A stretch of DNA of 64,000 nucleotides from Verpa conica (lineage: Eukaryota; Ascomycota; Pezizomycetes; Pezizales; Morchellaceae): assembly GCA_033030425.1 (NCBI GenBank), contig JAUFSD010000007.1:1841459-1905458 (forward strand), read 5' to 3'. The notes under the pieces were generated by a model. That model was not told where the DNA came from and did not search any database. It saw only the letters and a list, made by a program, of their open reading frames with translations. Positions 1 to 13,262 of the stretch are shown one piece after another. Each line of letters begins with the position of its first letter. Positions within the stretch are counted from its first letter, which is position 1. The translations under genes were made by a program, and so were the position numbers.

Positions 1-808
1 TCCTAACTTTAAACCATATTGAAAAATATTGCAATAACTTACCTAGGTCCAGTTGAGGTTCCGCTACCACTAACGGTGATCTGGAAGCAAGAGGGGTAGA
101 CTTGGACGCCTGGGTATGCGTAGGCTATTTTAAATGATCCTTATTAGAGATAGTTCAAACCTAATACCGCAGGAGGAGTATATTTACCAGCGTGAAGGGC
201 GAGGACCTCATGGCGGACAATGTAGTTTCCGGCAGCCAAGCTAGAGGGGACCTGGAAGCTATATGCTTGGTTTGTGATGAGCGCATCAGAGGCCCATGTA
301 CCATCGGCTAGCTTTCCAGCCTCTGCAACCTTGAACCAAACAGCAGCAGTTCCTGGGTTATAGTCTGTACAACTACCGGGGCACTTGGCCATGTATGTTA
401 TAACTGGACCGTGATGGCTATCGGGCCATGTTGTCCAATGTAGAGAGATAGTAGAACTAGCAGCCACAGGAGCACTCAAAGGTGCAGGTGCAGATCCAGA
501 TCCTTGATAGCCGTTGCACTGTACATCAATTGAAGTCAAGTCTTCGACAGGTCCATTTCCGGGGATTTTTCGGACAATTCTCTGAGGAGGAGTGCTGTAA
601 TAAGGGTCGGAATACCTAAATTATGGAATAAAAGTTAGGCTTGCAGTTCAAGTAATCTTAAAATATCGGGAGTGAGATCAGAGACATACGGGAGGTAACC
701 ACTGTATACAGTACCACCAATGGTAAGATCGCTCACGTAGCCGTGTCCAAGAACACCAGACGCATTTAAGATAGCCGCAGCAGCAGCAGCAATAGAGAAG
801 GATTTCAT
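1..808 (-). CDS. AA9 lytic polysaccharide monooxygenase (3' end outside window)
   Basis: Secreted copper enzyme family (formerly GH61) that oxidatively cleaves cellulose or related glucans. Exons read 808-690, 615-188 and 124-43; the last intron (from 42, GTAAGT) runs off the window, so the C-terminus is missing. The start gives an Ala-rich signal peptide (MKSFSIAAAAAAILNASG) followed by Leu-Gly and then HGYVSDLTIGG, placing the copper-binding histidine at the mature N-terminus. The second histidine lies in DSHHGPVITY and the axial tyrosine in QVYPSCFQI, so all three copper ligands are present. Further AA9 signatures are SIDVQCNG and NYIVRHEVLALH. Introns are 74 and 63 bp. Reading frames join cleanly at each splice, so the gene appears intact as far as seen. 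Substrate and regioselectivity cannot be read from this part. Confidence 0.93.
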
Positions 809-896
809 ATTGGTGTTTGGGTCCAGTAGAGACTTGATTTGCTTGAGTGAATGAAGAGTAGAATAAGATTTTAAGTTTGTGCGAGATAGTAGTCTA

Positions 897-903
897 TTAT
901 ATA
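897..903 (-). promoter_or_regulatory. TATA box of the AA9 gene
   Basis: GTATATAATAG on the minus strand, about 90 nt before the ATG at 808. A pyrimidine-rich leader follows, as is usual for strongly expressed secreted fungal enzymes. Confidence 0.5.
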
Positions 904-908
904 CCCTT

Positions 909-2853
909 TTTCGCACCAGCTGAAAAGTTTCCTTCGGGTCAGATGAGGAATTTGATATTGAGTGGTACTAGGATTAGGGAACTTACACGCTGTAATTCCG
1001 AGTTTTCTTCTTGGCCTTCTGGTATTCCAATACATAACTATATGCACGGATATGTATCTCTTTGGTCTAGCGTAGGCATCACGGGCCAATATGCCTACCT
1101 TAATTAAAGTGAGCCCATACCTTTAGTACCTAATTCCAAAGTCGATGAATGAAACAACCTACATATATTGCTTGAATAGTATAGAAACGCGCGTATGACA
1201 TCATATAGCCCGTTTGTAACGATATATACCTTAATACGTTATATAACCTTTAACTAGAAGCCCCCGATGTGAGACTAGGTACGTACGGCTAGGAAAGGCT
1301 GACCTCTGCCTTTTATCTCTCGTATTATGAGGCTAGAAAGTAGTTTTCTTCTCTGAGCTAACGTTATAGCACTTGAATTCGTTTATACCGGGGTGTTTTC
1401 CGGTGTTTTGTCGGTTGTATACCTCCAAATGCACGGTGATCATTATTCCCCGACCCCACGGCTGTCACGAGCTGTCGGCCATCCCCACAATCAACCCCAA
1501 ACTACAGGCATAAACTATGTATTATGAAATCACCAAAGTACAGCTAAATTATACCCACCATCTAAGTTCCGAATAGAATTAAGGACTAAATGTAGCGGAG
1601 GAACTCGAGGGGATCCCCAGAAGATTCCAAAAGTTACAGGGTATAGTTATTCAACCGGACGGCTAATCGGGGGGTCTGTGCCTAAATGTTCCACAAAGAG
1701 CACTTTAAGATGCAAGTGTCGGTATCCAGTCGCATCTTTCCGGGGAAACCGCTGTTGTTTTAAAACGCCCAGAAAAAGTTATGGAGAGACGTTCCGGATT
1801 TCCTAGTAACCTGTCTCTTCGAGCCCTCGGATACACAGGGATATTACCAATTGCGAATCCTTATACTCTCCCCACCGGAGATATTCTTTACCAGCGCCTA
1901 ACTTCCCCCAGCTTTGATATCTTGCTTTGCGGGGGACCCCCTAAAACCCCAAGAATTACAGATTAAAATGATCCTAGCTTCCGGTCCATATTTGCGACTA
2001 AGCCCTGAATCACTCGCTACAACTCACGGATAGACTGCATGTAGTATGTGAGAAAAAGAAGAAAAAACTCACGGATAGAATTACCCTACCAATTAGCGAT
2101 CCTAATAAGTAGGTTTCACATCTGACAGGTCTTCCTGAGGGACTATTGATTGCCATAGCGAGTGAAACTAGGTAATGGAAAATTAGAATAGAGTACTTCG
2201 CATATTACAGTACGTACATAGGGCAAGGTTTTAGAAATACCCCAGGTAATTAGTCCACGTGAGACCTCCGTTCTAAGGTATACATATATATATTAGTAAT
2301 GACTGAGACAACCCAAGCAGAACAATAGAACCTTGATGTAAGCATCTCTAGTATAGATTAAGGGCTTAAATAGCTTGGGTTAACCTTGATATGCATAGAG
2401 AAGAGAAGAGAGACTAGCTAAGCACACTACTGGATTATATAGATTTAGTATTCTACCCTGTAATACCGTATTAACTAGCGAAATCCGCTCTTACACTTCG
2501 AGGTTGAGATAAGTAGCGAAACATCTAACTTGTAAAAGCAGCTACTATCCTCAGTTAAGCGAAAGAAAGCCGCCTCCCAATGCAGCGAGTGGCGAAAACA
2601 CTACGCCTAGGCCATTCCCAGTAAGATATTCGAGCCCCACTTTACTCCCACCTCAAAGTACTCGGGTGTACGGGTATGTAAGTCTAATGACAGGCGGTGC
2701 AAAAAATGTGGCTTGCGCCTGTATTTCCCGTACAAAATTAGTGCCACCACAGCCACCTACCATCAGACCTACCCACACACTTGAGTACAGAAAAGGATTT
2801 CACCAGTTAATATGGTATTGGGTACATATGCGCAGCTGTTATCAAAAAATTAT
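909..2853. other. Gene-free stretch
   Basis: Only short unrelated reading frames. No coding or repeat signal recognised, apart from one sentence-long similarity: TAGCTTGGGTTAA near 2371 recurs near 12041. Confidence 0.5.
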
Positions 2854-2866
2854 GGGTTAGGGTTAG
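2854..2866. repeat. Telomere-like GGGTTAGGGTTAG
   Basis: Two telomeric units in intergenic DNA, followed after about 20 bp by a short (TCTAA)n-like tract at 2878-2890. Confidence 0.8.
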
Positions 2867-3423
2867 TTACAAATCTGATCTAATCTAATCTTCGTCTACT
2901 CTAGCTTCTACTCACGATGCCAGGTTGGTCATGTGACCGACTATTGGTATGCTAGCCACGGAAATCTAGCCACGTGATCAACACCGTGAGTACTTAACAC
3001 CCACATTTGTCTCTGATCAGATAAGCATAATATAATAACCAATAGTGTTTCCCTAGAGTTTCAGAATATCTTCATAAGGTGTAACGTATAAGCTTCAGCA
3101 CTGAGTTTTAAATCAGCTGTATACAGTTCTCTCCTCGCTGAAATAGTACAAGCTTATACTATTTAACTTTAACACCTATAAAGTTCACAAAGATTCCAAA
3201 AGACCGACCCTCCTTATAGCCGACCTAGCACATACGTACAGCTGACAGTGATCATACGTAATCACTCGAGATATGATAAATTCAAGCCTGGTGACACCAA
3301 GCGAAAAAAAGACAAGGAAAACTTCAATAGCGCAAAAAGAAAAAAAAGGTATCTGGCAATGAAATGAATTAAAAGAAATAAAAAGAAAGTTAGAGGTTCG
3401 TTAAATAGCGGTTTATTTTTCCA
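2867..3423. other. Gene-free stretch downstream of ceramidase
   Basis: A/T-rich with purine-rich patches near 3300-3390 (GAAAAAAAG-type runs), plausibly the 3' flank of the ceramidase gene. No gene seen. Confidence 0.4.
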
Positions 3424-4661
3424 CTATTGGGCCTTATCTTTAGGGGCCGGGCCCACTCGGGAAACCCGCGGAAACATACAGAAATTACCACGCTCGGAGT
3501 AACTGAACTCGTCCTGTTTATTGTTGATGTGAATGTGAAGATATTCAGCAAAAACGAGAAAGCAGTAAACACCTACACCTGTCAGGAGATGCCACCTGGA
3601 ATACAAGTAAGATGAGTTATTAGCATGAGAGAAACCTAAGAACCAAGAGATAGTGCATGCACGTACCAGCCATGGAGCTCGGTAATAAACCCTAAAGGTG
3701 CTCCAGTATACTCTCTGATATCTCTTAGATGAGAACAATAAAATTGATCAACTAGCCAGAGAGCAAATCCCGATACAAAGTTTATTGTACCGACGGCAGC
3801 CAATTTTCGCATATTTTTCAATACCTCTTGGTCTGTGACTCTTGTTCTCATGAGGAACACACTCCGGAAGAAGACACAGGCAATGAATAATCCAAAAACC
3901 AATTGATGCAAGAAGGCCTCTCGGAGGAAGTGATGGGCAAATGTCATCCCGAGCAAAACGGAGATAATTCCTGAGGCGAGGAGTTTCTTATTTTTGTTTT
4001 CCAGCTGGAAAGACCAGATGGTATACAGAACAGTACTTGTGGCATACAGCATAGAAAGTTCATCCACTATTCTCCGTACACCAAAACTGTATTTAGTGGC
4101 TGGTGGTCAAAATGCAAGGGGTAAATGCGCTGCGTTTTCATACCTAGCTGCATGGAATACTTCAAGGTAGCATGAAAACAGATCGAACCGATACCAACAA
4201 GTGCAAACGACGCATACGTAAGAGTGAAGATGCCATCCTTACCCTCTTTGATTGCTTTCTGAAGCCCGTAACCAGCGAGAGATACTATGGACGCAGAAGA
4301 TAATTAGTGAGTGGGGTGTAGAGGTTTGGTAAATACTGCCTTGTTGGATAGTCGCGTCAGACCGTTGCGTACCATATAACACATTTGTGATAGTGTTGAT
4401 GAATTCTGCAATGTACGGTGAAAGGTAATAATCCTAATTAAACCCGTCCCGATTAACACTGCTAGTACATTGGCAGCTTACAGGGTTAGGGTTGCATACT
4501 TCCTCACAAAAGCTACGATTTGTAGTAACACGTAAGCACAATCAATAATCTTCTAGACTTGCATTAAGAGTACTAATTAAAAATAAAACATACTTCATTG
4601 TGGAAGTCCTTGGACCCCAGGCTGATTCGTGGTGGCCATACGGCCAACCTAAAACTGACAT
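3424..4661 (-). CDS. Alkaline ceramidase (YPC1/YDC1/ACER type)
   Basis: Multi-pass ER/Golgi membrane amidase that hydrolyses ceramide to sphingoid base and fatty acid. Six exons: 4661-4594, 4512-4500, 4433-4373, 4284-4144, 4066-3667, 3595-3424. They sum to 855 nt, giving 284 aa, the usual family length. Signatures in order: GWPYGHHESAWGPRTSTM, then FCEEDYYLSPYIAEFINT (calcium site and first helix), GIGSICFHATLKYSMQL with DELSM (metal-binding His and Asp), HHFLREAFLHQ, GFALWLVDQFYCSHLR, and HGWWHLLTG with the two C-terminal metal-binding histidines. Exon 2 is only 13 nt, supplies FCEE, and is needed for frame and motif. All known catalytic ligands are present, so an active enzyme is likely. 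Confidence 0.92.
4483..4493. repeat. Telomere-like motif inside ceramidase intron 2
   Basis: GGGTTAGGGTT on the plus strand, 6 nt inside the intron that follows the 13-nt micro-exon. Confidence 0.8.
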
Positions 4662-5514
4662 TCCAGGGTGCTAACAAATGAGGGTTGGCAAGCTGCGGGC
4701 GCGTTTGTCCGGTGAATTCAGTAGAAGATATTATATGAGTGACCGCAGATGGAGGGATCTCGGTTGTTGTTGATGAGAGGAAGAGGGGTTCTAGTTCCCT
4801 CCGCTGGAGACCGGGCAGCCGCCTTGTTTTCGGTATGGATTACATACGTCTCTTCTTTGCAGGGCTTGCAAAGCCACTCCATCGCAGCCACAGGACTACA
4901 TATTGCAACGGGTGGCGCAAGGGTCACCCTTTTCATATGGCAATAAGATGAGAAGGTCAAATAGGAGTGTCCTTTCTACGATATACGGTAAAATACCACC
5001 ACTAGGACCCCAGCCGGGATTACAAGACCAATATACATCTAGACCCTTTCTACTGTTTGCTATAAAGGTTCGTAAAGGGCATGTCACCACAATTTTCTGT
5101 ATTTAATTATAATTTCGAGTACTCGGGGTAGGCGTACCCGGAACTGCCCGACTTCGACCTGACTGGATGGAACAGTCCTCCCAGTGAGAAAAATACATCT
5201 ACTTATATATATTAGTGAGGAAGAAACTTACATCTCTGGGTACTTCCATACCCCGGTCCAGACAAAATTGTTATTACTCCCATACTGATCTTTAAACGCA
5301 CAGCTCTAATTGGTATTTATTTTTTTTAGAAAATTCATTATGTTATTTACAGTAACGGATCCTCTTCCTTGAGCAACCGTAATAAAATTAAGACAGTACA
5401 CAAATCCTCCCCCCTGACTTTCCCCTATACCCAGTCTTGGATATTCACAAAGCTTCGTATTCTTACAAAGATTCTAAAACTTATCCCAAGATCTTGACCA
5501 CGTACACCTTTCCC
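4662..5514. other. Spacer between ceramidase and MFS genes
   Basis: Contains the 5' flank of the ceramidase gene and the 3' flank of the transporter. Several overlapping frames of 60-80 codons exist on both strands at 4718-5106, but none resembles a protein family. Confidence 0.4.
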
Positions 5515-7051
5515 TCACATCTTAGCTCTCAAGACCAGCCCAGTTTTTGCCAGTCTTGCAGCAAACAATAAAATCCCACCTAATATAAGTGCAGTACCAC
5601 AGAATGCCTGTGCGTACCGAAAGTCGCCGTCCGCTGCCTCAATGAGTGCCCCAGCTATTGGTGGCCCAACAACACACCCGAAGCTTACAACAGTAAAGCT
5701 CATGCCAATTCTAGTACCTGCTTTTCTAGGATCATCTGTTAAAGCCACCACGCTGGCAGGGAAGAGGGACTGGACACCAGCCGCAAAAATCCCGTAGACG
5801 ATGAGGAAAGCCATCAGACCGCCGAAAGCATATACTTTCATCCAGCAGACCATGATGATGCCTGTAATGATCGTGACTGGGGCAAAGGCATTGAGGCAAC
5901 CCGTGTAGCGATCCGCAAGGTAATTTGGTAGAAGTCGGCCGATAACACCAACGGCGTTCACGATTATGATCGAGTTGAACGCGTCGCGGGGCACAATGCC
6001 GATCGACAGCGAATAATCCGCTGCATAGTAGAAAGCGAAATAAATTCCACAAAACAAAAGGAAGCTGCCTTTAAAGGTATCATTAGATTTCTATCCTGCA
6101 TGACGGAATCACAAAGGTTGGGGACATATATACCTATTAAGAATAAATTGTAGGACAGCTCTTTGAACGCTGACCATTCAACAAGGGGGCCTGCGACACG
6201 CGGGGGCACGCGGGTCCGATACAGTGACGAAGCAAGCAACATTGTTGCCAGGCATACAAACCCAATACAGCGCATTGCCCACGGAAACCCGATATTACGG
6301 ATAAGGTATTTCGCCATCAGGGGGTAGATCACCCCCCCTGTTACTGATCCACATGTTGCAAAACCAACAGCAATCGACTTCCACCGCCTGAAATAGGTAC
6401 TCATCACCGAAAAGCCGGCACAAAACATCAATCCGTTCGCAAGCCCTCCACAAACCCCCTGAGCGAGAAGGAATTGCCAGTATGTATGACATAATGAAGT
6501 CATGAACAAGCTGAGCACCTGCATGACCACACCCGTCGTGAATACATGTCGGAAATACCCCGCATCTGTGGCCCTACCCCCGAAGACGCCAACGAAAAAG
6601 AGAAGGAAGACTTGGAGTGATCCTATCCAACTGATTGTTGACTTGTCCTCGCCAAGGGCCTTCGCGTAGTAGGTCTGAAAGACTCCGAAAGACTATTTCT
6701 CTCCAAAAAATAGTATTAGGCACGACGGACACAAAATAGTTATAGTAATGATTGAATGTTACTCACACCAATAAGTCCCCATGAATTCATCACTGTCAAG
6801 TGTGTCGCCAGAACCACCAGCCAAGCCCTAAGACCTCCATCTGGTGGCGGGGGTGGTTCATTCGACTTGATAATCGAGTTCCTCTTGACAATCGAATCCT
6901 GAGATTCCTGAGAGACAGTCGAATCTCTTAACCTTGGATCTCGCAAACTTAAGTCGGTTACGCTCCCCATTAGTGTCGGGGCCCTGCTGAATTCCCCACT
7001 GAAGTCCCCAGTGTACTCCCCACTGTATAACCCTCTGAGCTCTCCACTCAT
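5515..7051 (-). CDS. MFS transporter, monocarboxylate-porter-like
   Basis: Plasma-membrane major facilitator of the fungal MCT/MCH type, probably moving small organic acids; the substrate is not determined. Exons 7051-6767, 6692-6134, 6068-5515 (introns 74 and 65 bp) sum to 1398 nt, giving 465 aa. The soluble N-terminus ends in PPPPDGGLRAWLVVLATH, the typical start of TM1 in this family. SFGVFQTYYAKAL and WIGSLQVFLLFFVG follow, then LAQGVCGGLANGLMF, YFRRWKSIAVGFATCGS, and in the second half GRLLPNYLADRY and GMSFTVVSFGCVVGPPIAGAL. The N-terminal tail has an imperfect repeat of aromatic-Ser/Thr-Gly-acid (YSGEYTGDFSGEF). An in-frame ATG 30 codons upstream (7141) is possible, but the tail looks complete from 7051. 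Confidence 0.9.
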
Positions 7052-9464
7052 CCCGAAAGCTGTTGTGGACTGGACAATTAGAGCTTGGGTTTGTTGGCAG
7101 AAACAGACACTCTTGTTGTTTGCCGGAGACTTGCACTTCAAATCGTGGGTAATTCCAGAAGTTGGAGAATATCTGGGGGGGGCACCAGATAGATATGAGC
7201 TGTAGTCAACAACAGACTTGGTTTAGAGCCTCGGCCTTGAATGCTCTTTTCAAAGAAAAACCGCAGTTTATTAATACCCAGCAAATCGAGCTGAAGTAGG
7301 TCCATTCTTTTTTTTATACATGCGTCACTTTGTGCATCGGCTTAGCTGCCGACTTGTAGCTATGGGCTATGTTTTGGACCTTTGATATGCCCGATCTCGA
7401 TGCCCGGGGTAAGTTCAATCCTACCACAATAATGTCCGATAAAACAGGAAACCAAGGTACATTGCCGAGGCCACCAAAGAATTCCTGTGAGTTAATGAGA
7501 GTTCTATTAAAAGACACTACGAATTACAGGTGCTATATCTCCGAAACCTCCCCAGCCAGCTTTTTTGATCGCTGGAGTTAAAAGACATATGACTGGATGG
7601 AAATACATGTCCTCAAGGGCGCAATCGAAGGCTGCGCAAATAGAGTATTAAAAGGGATTAGAATTAAAAAAACGTCTAGAGTAGGAATCGATATATCTGG
7701 ATTCCTTAAATAGCCTTCTTACCCCCCAAGACCAGTTACAAGTAATGTTAACCTTGAGGCGATTTTCCCAAGCATTGCCACGTTACACACAACCCCGAGT
7801 AAAACCCGGATAGCAGCCCCAAGCTGGTACGCACCACGTACCATGCAGCGGTCCGATGCTCACAAATAAAAGAACCTTTTCACCCCGCTACTAAGCTACA
7901 GCTAGGTTCTCCACGGGATAGTACCACAATCATTCAACTCCCATAGATGGGCATGCACATCCGAGTATAACTTTAGTCCCATGACCAGAGAAGGAAATGG
8001 GCTTACAGCCGTAACTTAGAAAAAAAACCAACGGTCTGTGGAGGCCATTCCAACAAACTAGAGTAAACTAGGAGACATTCCGTTGGAACCTCCCCGGTCT
8101 GCCCTGTACGACCTTGTTACCCACACCATGGTCCAGTACAAAAGGTACTGGACCAGGCTTGGCAGTTGCAACATAGTCCAGAACTGGGGAAAGGACCACA
8201 GTCGCAACCAATCAGAATCAACTTGAGGTGATCTGTATGGTGGACGACCCGAGTGAGTGCCTATTCACGTATAGTATATGTCTTATCCTTAGGCCATTGT
8301 GCTCGGCCGACTTGAGGCCGTCATGGCAAACATGGTACTCGGCAATGCAAGTCTCAGACAAACATTTTTTATTGGAGGAAATGGCTCTGTTGGGGCAAAA
8401 TGCACCTGTCAATTAATGGAGGGGGGGGTAAATCTTTTTGCTTGCCCCGAGTAATACATCCGTAGCAAACTTATTGGTTGGATGATTCAATCTTGACAGT
8501 TTTCCAGATCTATTACCATTTTTGTTACTGTGGCTTTAAGTCAGCCGTGTGAGTAAACAGCATACATTGTTGCCATGATGGAACTTCTATGTCTTCTATC
8601 CTCTCAAGCAAGGGATATGATCTTAGAAGAATGTGACATGCAATGCAGTACTAGATAGCCGATACTCTATGTAATTCGTTGCTCCCCATAGAGATCACCC
8701 TACGTAAAGGGCTAGTCATTCCCAGCAGTCACAAAAGAGGCACCAAGTGTCTTATCCAGCCCTGGACCAACTGAGTACAATGCGAGTGACTATTCATGAC
8801 TAAGAACGAGGCAGGAGTGATACTATTTGTATAATCCTATAGTTAGTCAGGTGCTATCCAAGGTGCTACCAATGACCAGGGATGTAAAAATACGGCTACA
8901 CTTCTCCTAGGGTTGGTTCGTATTTTTTACCTCATCAGTTATAGTTTCCCTGTGTTGCCTGATCAAGTTGCAATCGCAACCCGAGTATTTCCTCACGGCA
9001 CGTATAAAGAATCTGGGGATGGTTAATTAACAGAGTTAAAGATGTGCCAGGCTGAGCAAATAATGGTTTGACCAAGGAGGGGTATTCCCGTAATAGGTAG
9101 TGAAAAGGCAGCATCTTGGGGCTCTGCAGCAGCTAGTCTTGTATACCCGTCTCACATCAGACCAGGTTTTTGCTCACGGGTTGATACGTATACGGTACCA
9201 CCGATGTTCTCATGCTCAGATCTGTAAGCGAGCTATCCCCAACGAAGAGAACACGGCTGGTCTCATGATTTTTTTTTGTAATAGTCGTATAGGTATTTTT
9301 GGGACCTGAATAACACGACTTAGAGTATATATATTTTAGAATGCTGGTGCTGATATACCTGGGCTGGATCTATTTATCGTGGTAACGCCACATAGTGAGG
9401 CGCAACAACCAGAGATGCCCCAAGAGGTGGTTGGTCCAGGTGCAACACCGTCTCACAACACATC
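7052..9464. other. Gene-free stretch
   Basis: Upstream region of the MFS gene, then about 2 kb without a convincing gene. It holds one strong hairpin at 8129-8155. Confidence 0.45.
8129..8155. repeat. Perfect 11-bp hairpin
   Basis: TGGTCCAGTAC and its exact reverse complement, separated by five bases. Not next to a gene end. Could be a tiny element remnant. Confidence 0.6.
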
Positions 9465-10202
9465 CTATAAACCATCGCTCGATACGTGGAGATCGCTCTT
9501 GTGAGCTCGGTGATAACACCTAGATCCCTGGAGCTGAGAAAGACCTGTTGCTGTCAGAATTGCAACGTGGGAGTGGCGTCCCAACAAAGCAGATGCAGCT
9601 GAGTACATCGGATCTAACATGGAAATGGATAATAACAAAAGGAATTCACAGAACTCAAGCTTCTTGATTTCAAGATTGTGATGCACGTAGCTGCCGACGG
9701 TAAAGCCGATGCTGCTGTACATCCTTAGCTGGTCATAGGAGTCTCTCCCTCCCTTTACCCCACAGGTCCAGTACACGGTTCCAAATAATGGTCTTGAATG
9801 ACTAGCCTTGGCTCGTGCACACAACGCTATCATGACAGGACTGAACCAGATTTCATATGGGACGGCGGATTCGCAACTGGCGGTTGACAGCGGGATAAGA
9901 GCTGGTGGATTGATCAATAAAATGCGTATCCCCGCAAAAGCCAGTAAGTATTTCCCAGCCGTTTTGAAGTCTAAATAACGGTATACTAATCTCTTTGATC
10001 TTGCAGAATCTTGGCTTTGCACCGCTGTCGTGGGGATCATAATATGCTGTGGTGTCGGTTGCTTGGCGAGAAAGCATTGACAGCCTGGCTTAATTGTGAT
10101 ATGTCCTGCTGATCCTGAGCTTTGATAGGCATCCACGGTGCCGGCCCGGGCTGTGGTATCGCGACATCCTGTTTGTACGATCAAGCGAACAACGGAGATC
10201 AC
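9465..10202 (-). other. Unassigned 245-codon open frame
   Basis: Long open frame without recognisable family. It has hydrophobic stretches around KYLLAFAGIRILLI and CEFLLLLSISML, and a segment reading RPLFGTVYWTCGVKGGRDSYD. No clear signal peptide. A gene with introns in other frames is possible: just upstream on the same strand, TFGKAYWGGDQ is followed by GTGAGT. It may be a decayed gene or chance. Confidence 0.25.
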
Positions 10203-12077
10203 GTACTGTACTGCGGATATGGATTCTTAATAAACCAGCTTTAGGATATCGCGCTGGTGACTCCTTGGGCCAAAAACTACTCACTTGGTCACCGCCCCAG
10301 TAGGCTTTGCCAAAGGTCCAGCCTTTTCTACTAGCTTTGTATACCCTACACCTGTTCCAGATGTAAATGGGCTACTTTCGACCTAGTTGAACATTAACTC
10401 TGTAATTGTTTCTAATGGTATTTTATAGTGGAATATACTACCTCTGGCGGAGAATCCGAGCCGATCCTAATAGTGAGCTTTGTAACTTAAAAGATTTCAG
10501 GGAACCTCCGTCACAATGAGTATTTGAAATTCTAAGCGTATTCGATACATCATTAACTCTTTGGAGAAGTCCGTTATCATGTACGGCCCAAGCTAGTGGT
10601 GACATTCCGCTTTGGGAGCTTCCTACAGCAGTACTCGGTATCATGGTGCCAACACCTCCGGTATAGGGCTTCCGAGAACTTTGCGTAGGACACTACTCTC
10701 GTTAACGGCAAACCCAAGACCCTTCCAGGAGCCTATTCCGATGGACGGCTCAACTTTTGCTGAAGGCTGGCTGAACAAGTGTAGCTGTTCCACGGGGTAA
10801 CCGTTTTTGATTAGAGGAACGTCTCTCGACTCGGTAGAGAGAGATTGAGGTTTAGGTGGTAGAGCGAAAGCTGTTGAATATATTCATTTACACAAAACGA
10901 AAGCTATCAGCTCTCCTTCTCAATCTCACTATGGGAAATTTAACTCATAGTCTAGTACAATAGATAAGCATCTTATTAGAATAAAGACAAATTAGGCTAA
11001 ATATCCGCTCATGACTATCTCCTAGTAACCCTCGAATGCCTTTAGACTAATGTGACACGCCACGTGAGTAGGTGCCCCGAGTTCTTAGGGTTTTGAGTTA
11101 TTATGTTTCGAGGTCATCATAAAGATGATCGAATTGAAGTGTGATCTACGAATTGTATGTTTGCTGCATACTGTTGATTCAGATAAGGCTTCACTATTAT
11201 TCGGTGACTCTATATTCACAAGACATCACTCAGGCCCAATATTTATGCCGAGCCTTTCTCGGGTTCGGGTACCGGGACGGAGATAGCGAATTCCGCGAGC
11301 AAGATATACTTCTGTCATAATAACGAGTGACCCACTGGCATACCTTGAAAAACGATCATCAGCTGGGGACCACCCCACATACAGCCTCCACCCGGTAAAG
11401 CAAGGCGCATGCAGTGTCTCGGGGTCGCACCACAAGGATCCCTCGGCCGAGGATCGGGAAACTGCATATACGTTATCAACGTCCTATAATGTTATGATAT
11501 TTTTTGCTTGTTCTTTGGGTGACTCGGGGCCAATATGCGCCTAGGTTTGCAATCATATTCTGGTCCTTGGCATCTTCGGCCATGTGATTAAATGTATACT
11601 TGGGGAAAGCACATCCTGATCCGACCTGGTGATACGCCTGGGGTAAAGTATCAGCGCGCTATAGTTTTCTGGTTTCATTTTCAACTATATTTGATCATCA
11701 GATAAGATAAGATTTGGGATTATGCTCCGAGTGACCCTAACCCAGTGTATATAAATATCATGGGTCTTCATATACCCCGGTCTTGTATTCCACCGAGGCC
11801 AATCTATAATAGATGAGTACCTACGTTAATATTGCGGAGTTATATGATTTTTTTAAAATCTTACTCTTAATATAGGTGGTAAAGGGGCCCTTTTAGCTAA
11901 TTAGGGAAATCATAGGAATGGTGGTTTCTTAGCCGCACTAACCTAGCCCTGATCTAGTATATTACTGCAGAAGTGAATTCAACTCTAATACCCTTATCAA
12001 AGGAGAGAGATGCCATCTTTATTTCAGCTTTATAATTAAATAGCTTGGGTTAATCTTATGACCTAAACACCCTTAGA
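10203..12077. other. Gene-free stretch
   Basis: Short frames only. A minus-strand frame at 10644-10438 reads GMSPLAWAVHDNG, loosely ankyrin-like, but there is no repeat series. Confidence 0.4.
11701..11744. repeat. GATAAGATAAGAT tract followed by CCCTAACCC
   Basis: Tandem GATAAG at 11701-11713 and ACCCTAACCCA at 11734-11744. The same pairing and order occurs at 47597-47635, so the two motifs may belong to one dispersed element. Confidence 0.6.
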
Positions 12078-13262
12078 TCATACCCCCGGCTTCTCTACCT
12101 CAACTGGCTGCTGAGTTTGCATTGACTTTATGACTGCTTCGACAACCATCAGGGACTTGCAACCCTCTAACGCAGAGCAGTTTGGTTCCCCCAATCCCCT
12201 GTGTAAATTTACAAGATTTTGTAGCTGTAGTGCGAGAGGCATGATATCATCAATCTCTGATTTCAAGCTATCGTCATACTCGATCGCATTGTGCCAACTC
12301 CCATTACTATTATACGAGTCATAATGCCATCGCCGGAGTTCTGGAAGTGACAAAGAGCCTTTTGTTCCGAGGATGGTGTATACTGACTGGTGTGCCGGGG
12401 GAACGGGTGGGTTTTCTCCAGTAGCCGATTCCAAATTGTACGGGGAAGTACAACAGTCGGAAATAATAAAGGTCCCGACGATACCGCCTTCAAACCTCAT
12501 TGTCATAGCGGCTGTTTCTTCGACATCGAAGCCTCGGGTTGAAGCTCCTTGCTCAACATAAACTCGCTCAATGTCCCCGAATAAATACCGTAGATTGTCG
12601 ATCTCGTGAACCAAGTTGACAAAGATCGGTCCCCCAGAACCAGCCTTCGTCCGCCACTCGTCTTTGAAGTATCTAATGTCCTTCAACAGCGATCAGGTGC
12701 CCTGGAAGGCTATAATCTTGCCGAGAACCCCGCTGGAGATCGCCTTTTTCGTGGTGCGTATATAGATGTTGAAGCGCCTGTGATGGCCAACAAGAATCGC
12801 TACACTCGACCCTCGCTTCTTGGCCCGTTCGACAGATTCGAGTAAGCCGCGTACAGAAGAGCTCTCTGCAGCTATAGGTTTTTCTACCATTGTAGTGATA
12901 TCATTGTCGATGAGTAAGATGCCGATTGGGACGTGGGTATGGTTCGGCGTAGCGACAATAGCAGCGTCAACAGTAACTAATCCATTTTTGCGGGCTTCGA
13001 TGAGGTCTTCTGAAGTAGCGAAAGTAGGGATATTATGTTTTCTTGCAAGCTCAGATCCGGTGGGTGATTGTGAGGCATCTAAAATTGCGGTGAGAATTGT
13101 TGAAGGCTCCTCTAGGATATGGTCGACATGACGAACCCCAATGCGCCCTGCTGCTCCGATCACAGCCTATATTAAACGTATTATAAGTAAATTGAAGTAT
13201 AAAAGTTGACAAGATAATTATTGGGGCAGGAATACCACTCGAACGGGGGAGTCAACTATCAT
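12078..13262 (-). pseudogene. Gfo/Idh/MocA-family oxidoreductase with one in-frame TGA
   Basis: NAD(P)-dependent sugar or inositol dehydrogenase-like protein. Exon 1 is 13262-13236 (MIVDSPVRV); a 69-bp intron is followed by exon 2, 13166-12078. Together 1116 nt, about 371 aa, the usual family length. The Rossmann start reads RVAVIGAAGRIGVRHVDHI; the catalytic EKPIA motif (Lys) and HHRRFN follow. The C-terminal half has GGPIFVNLVHEIDNLRYLFG with the conserved Asp/His area. The only defect is TGA at 12695-12693, in QGT-stop-SLLKDIRYF, where relatives have tryptophan. Frame is open on both sides. Possibilities are a recent nonsense mutation, a sequencing error, or recoding of the stop. Substrate unknown. 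Confidence 0.85.
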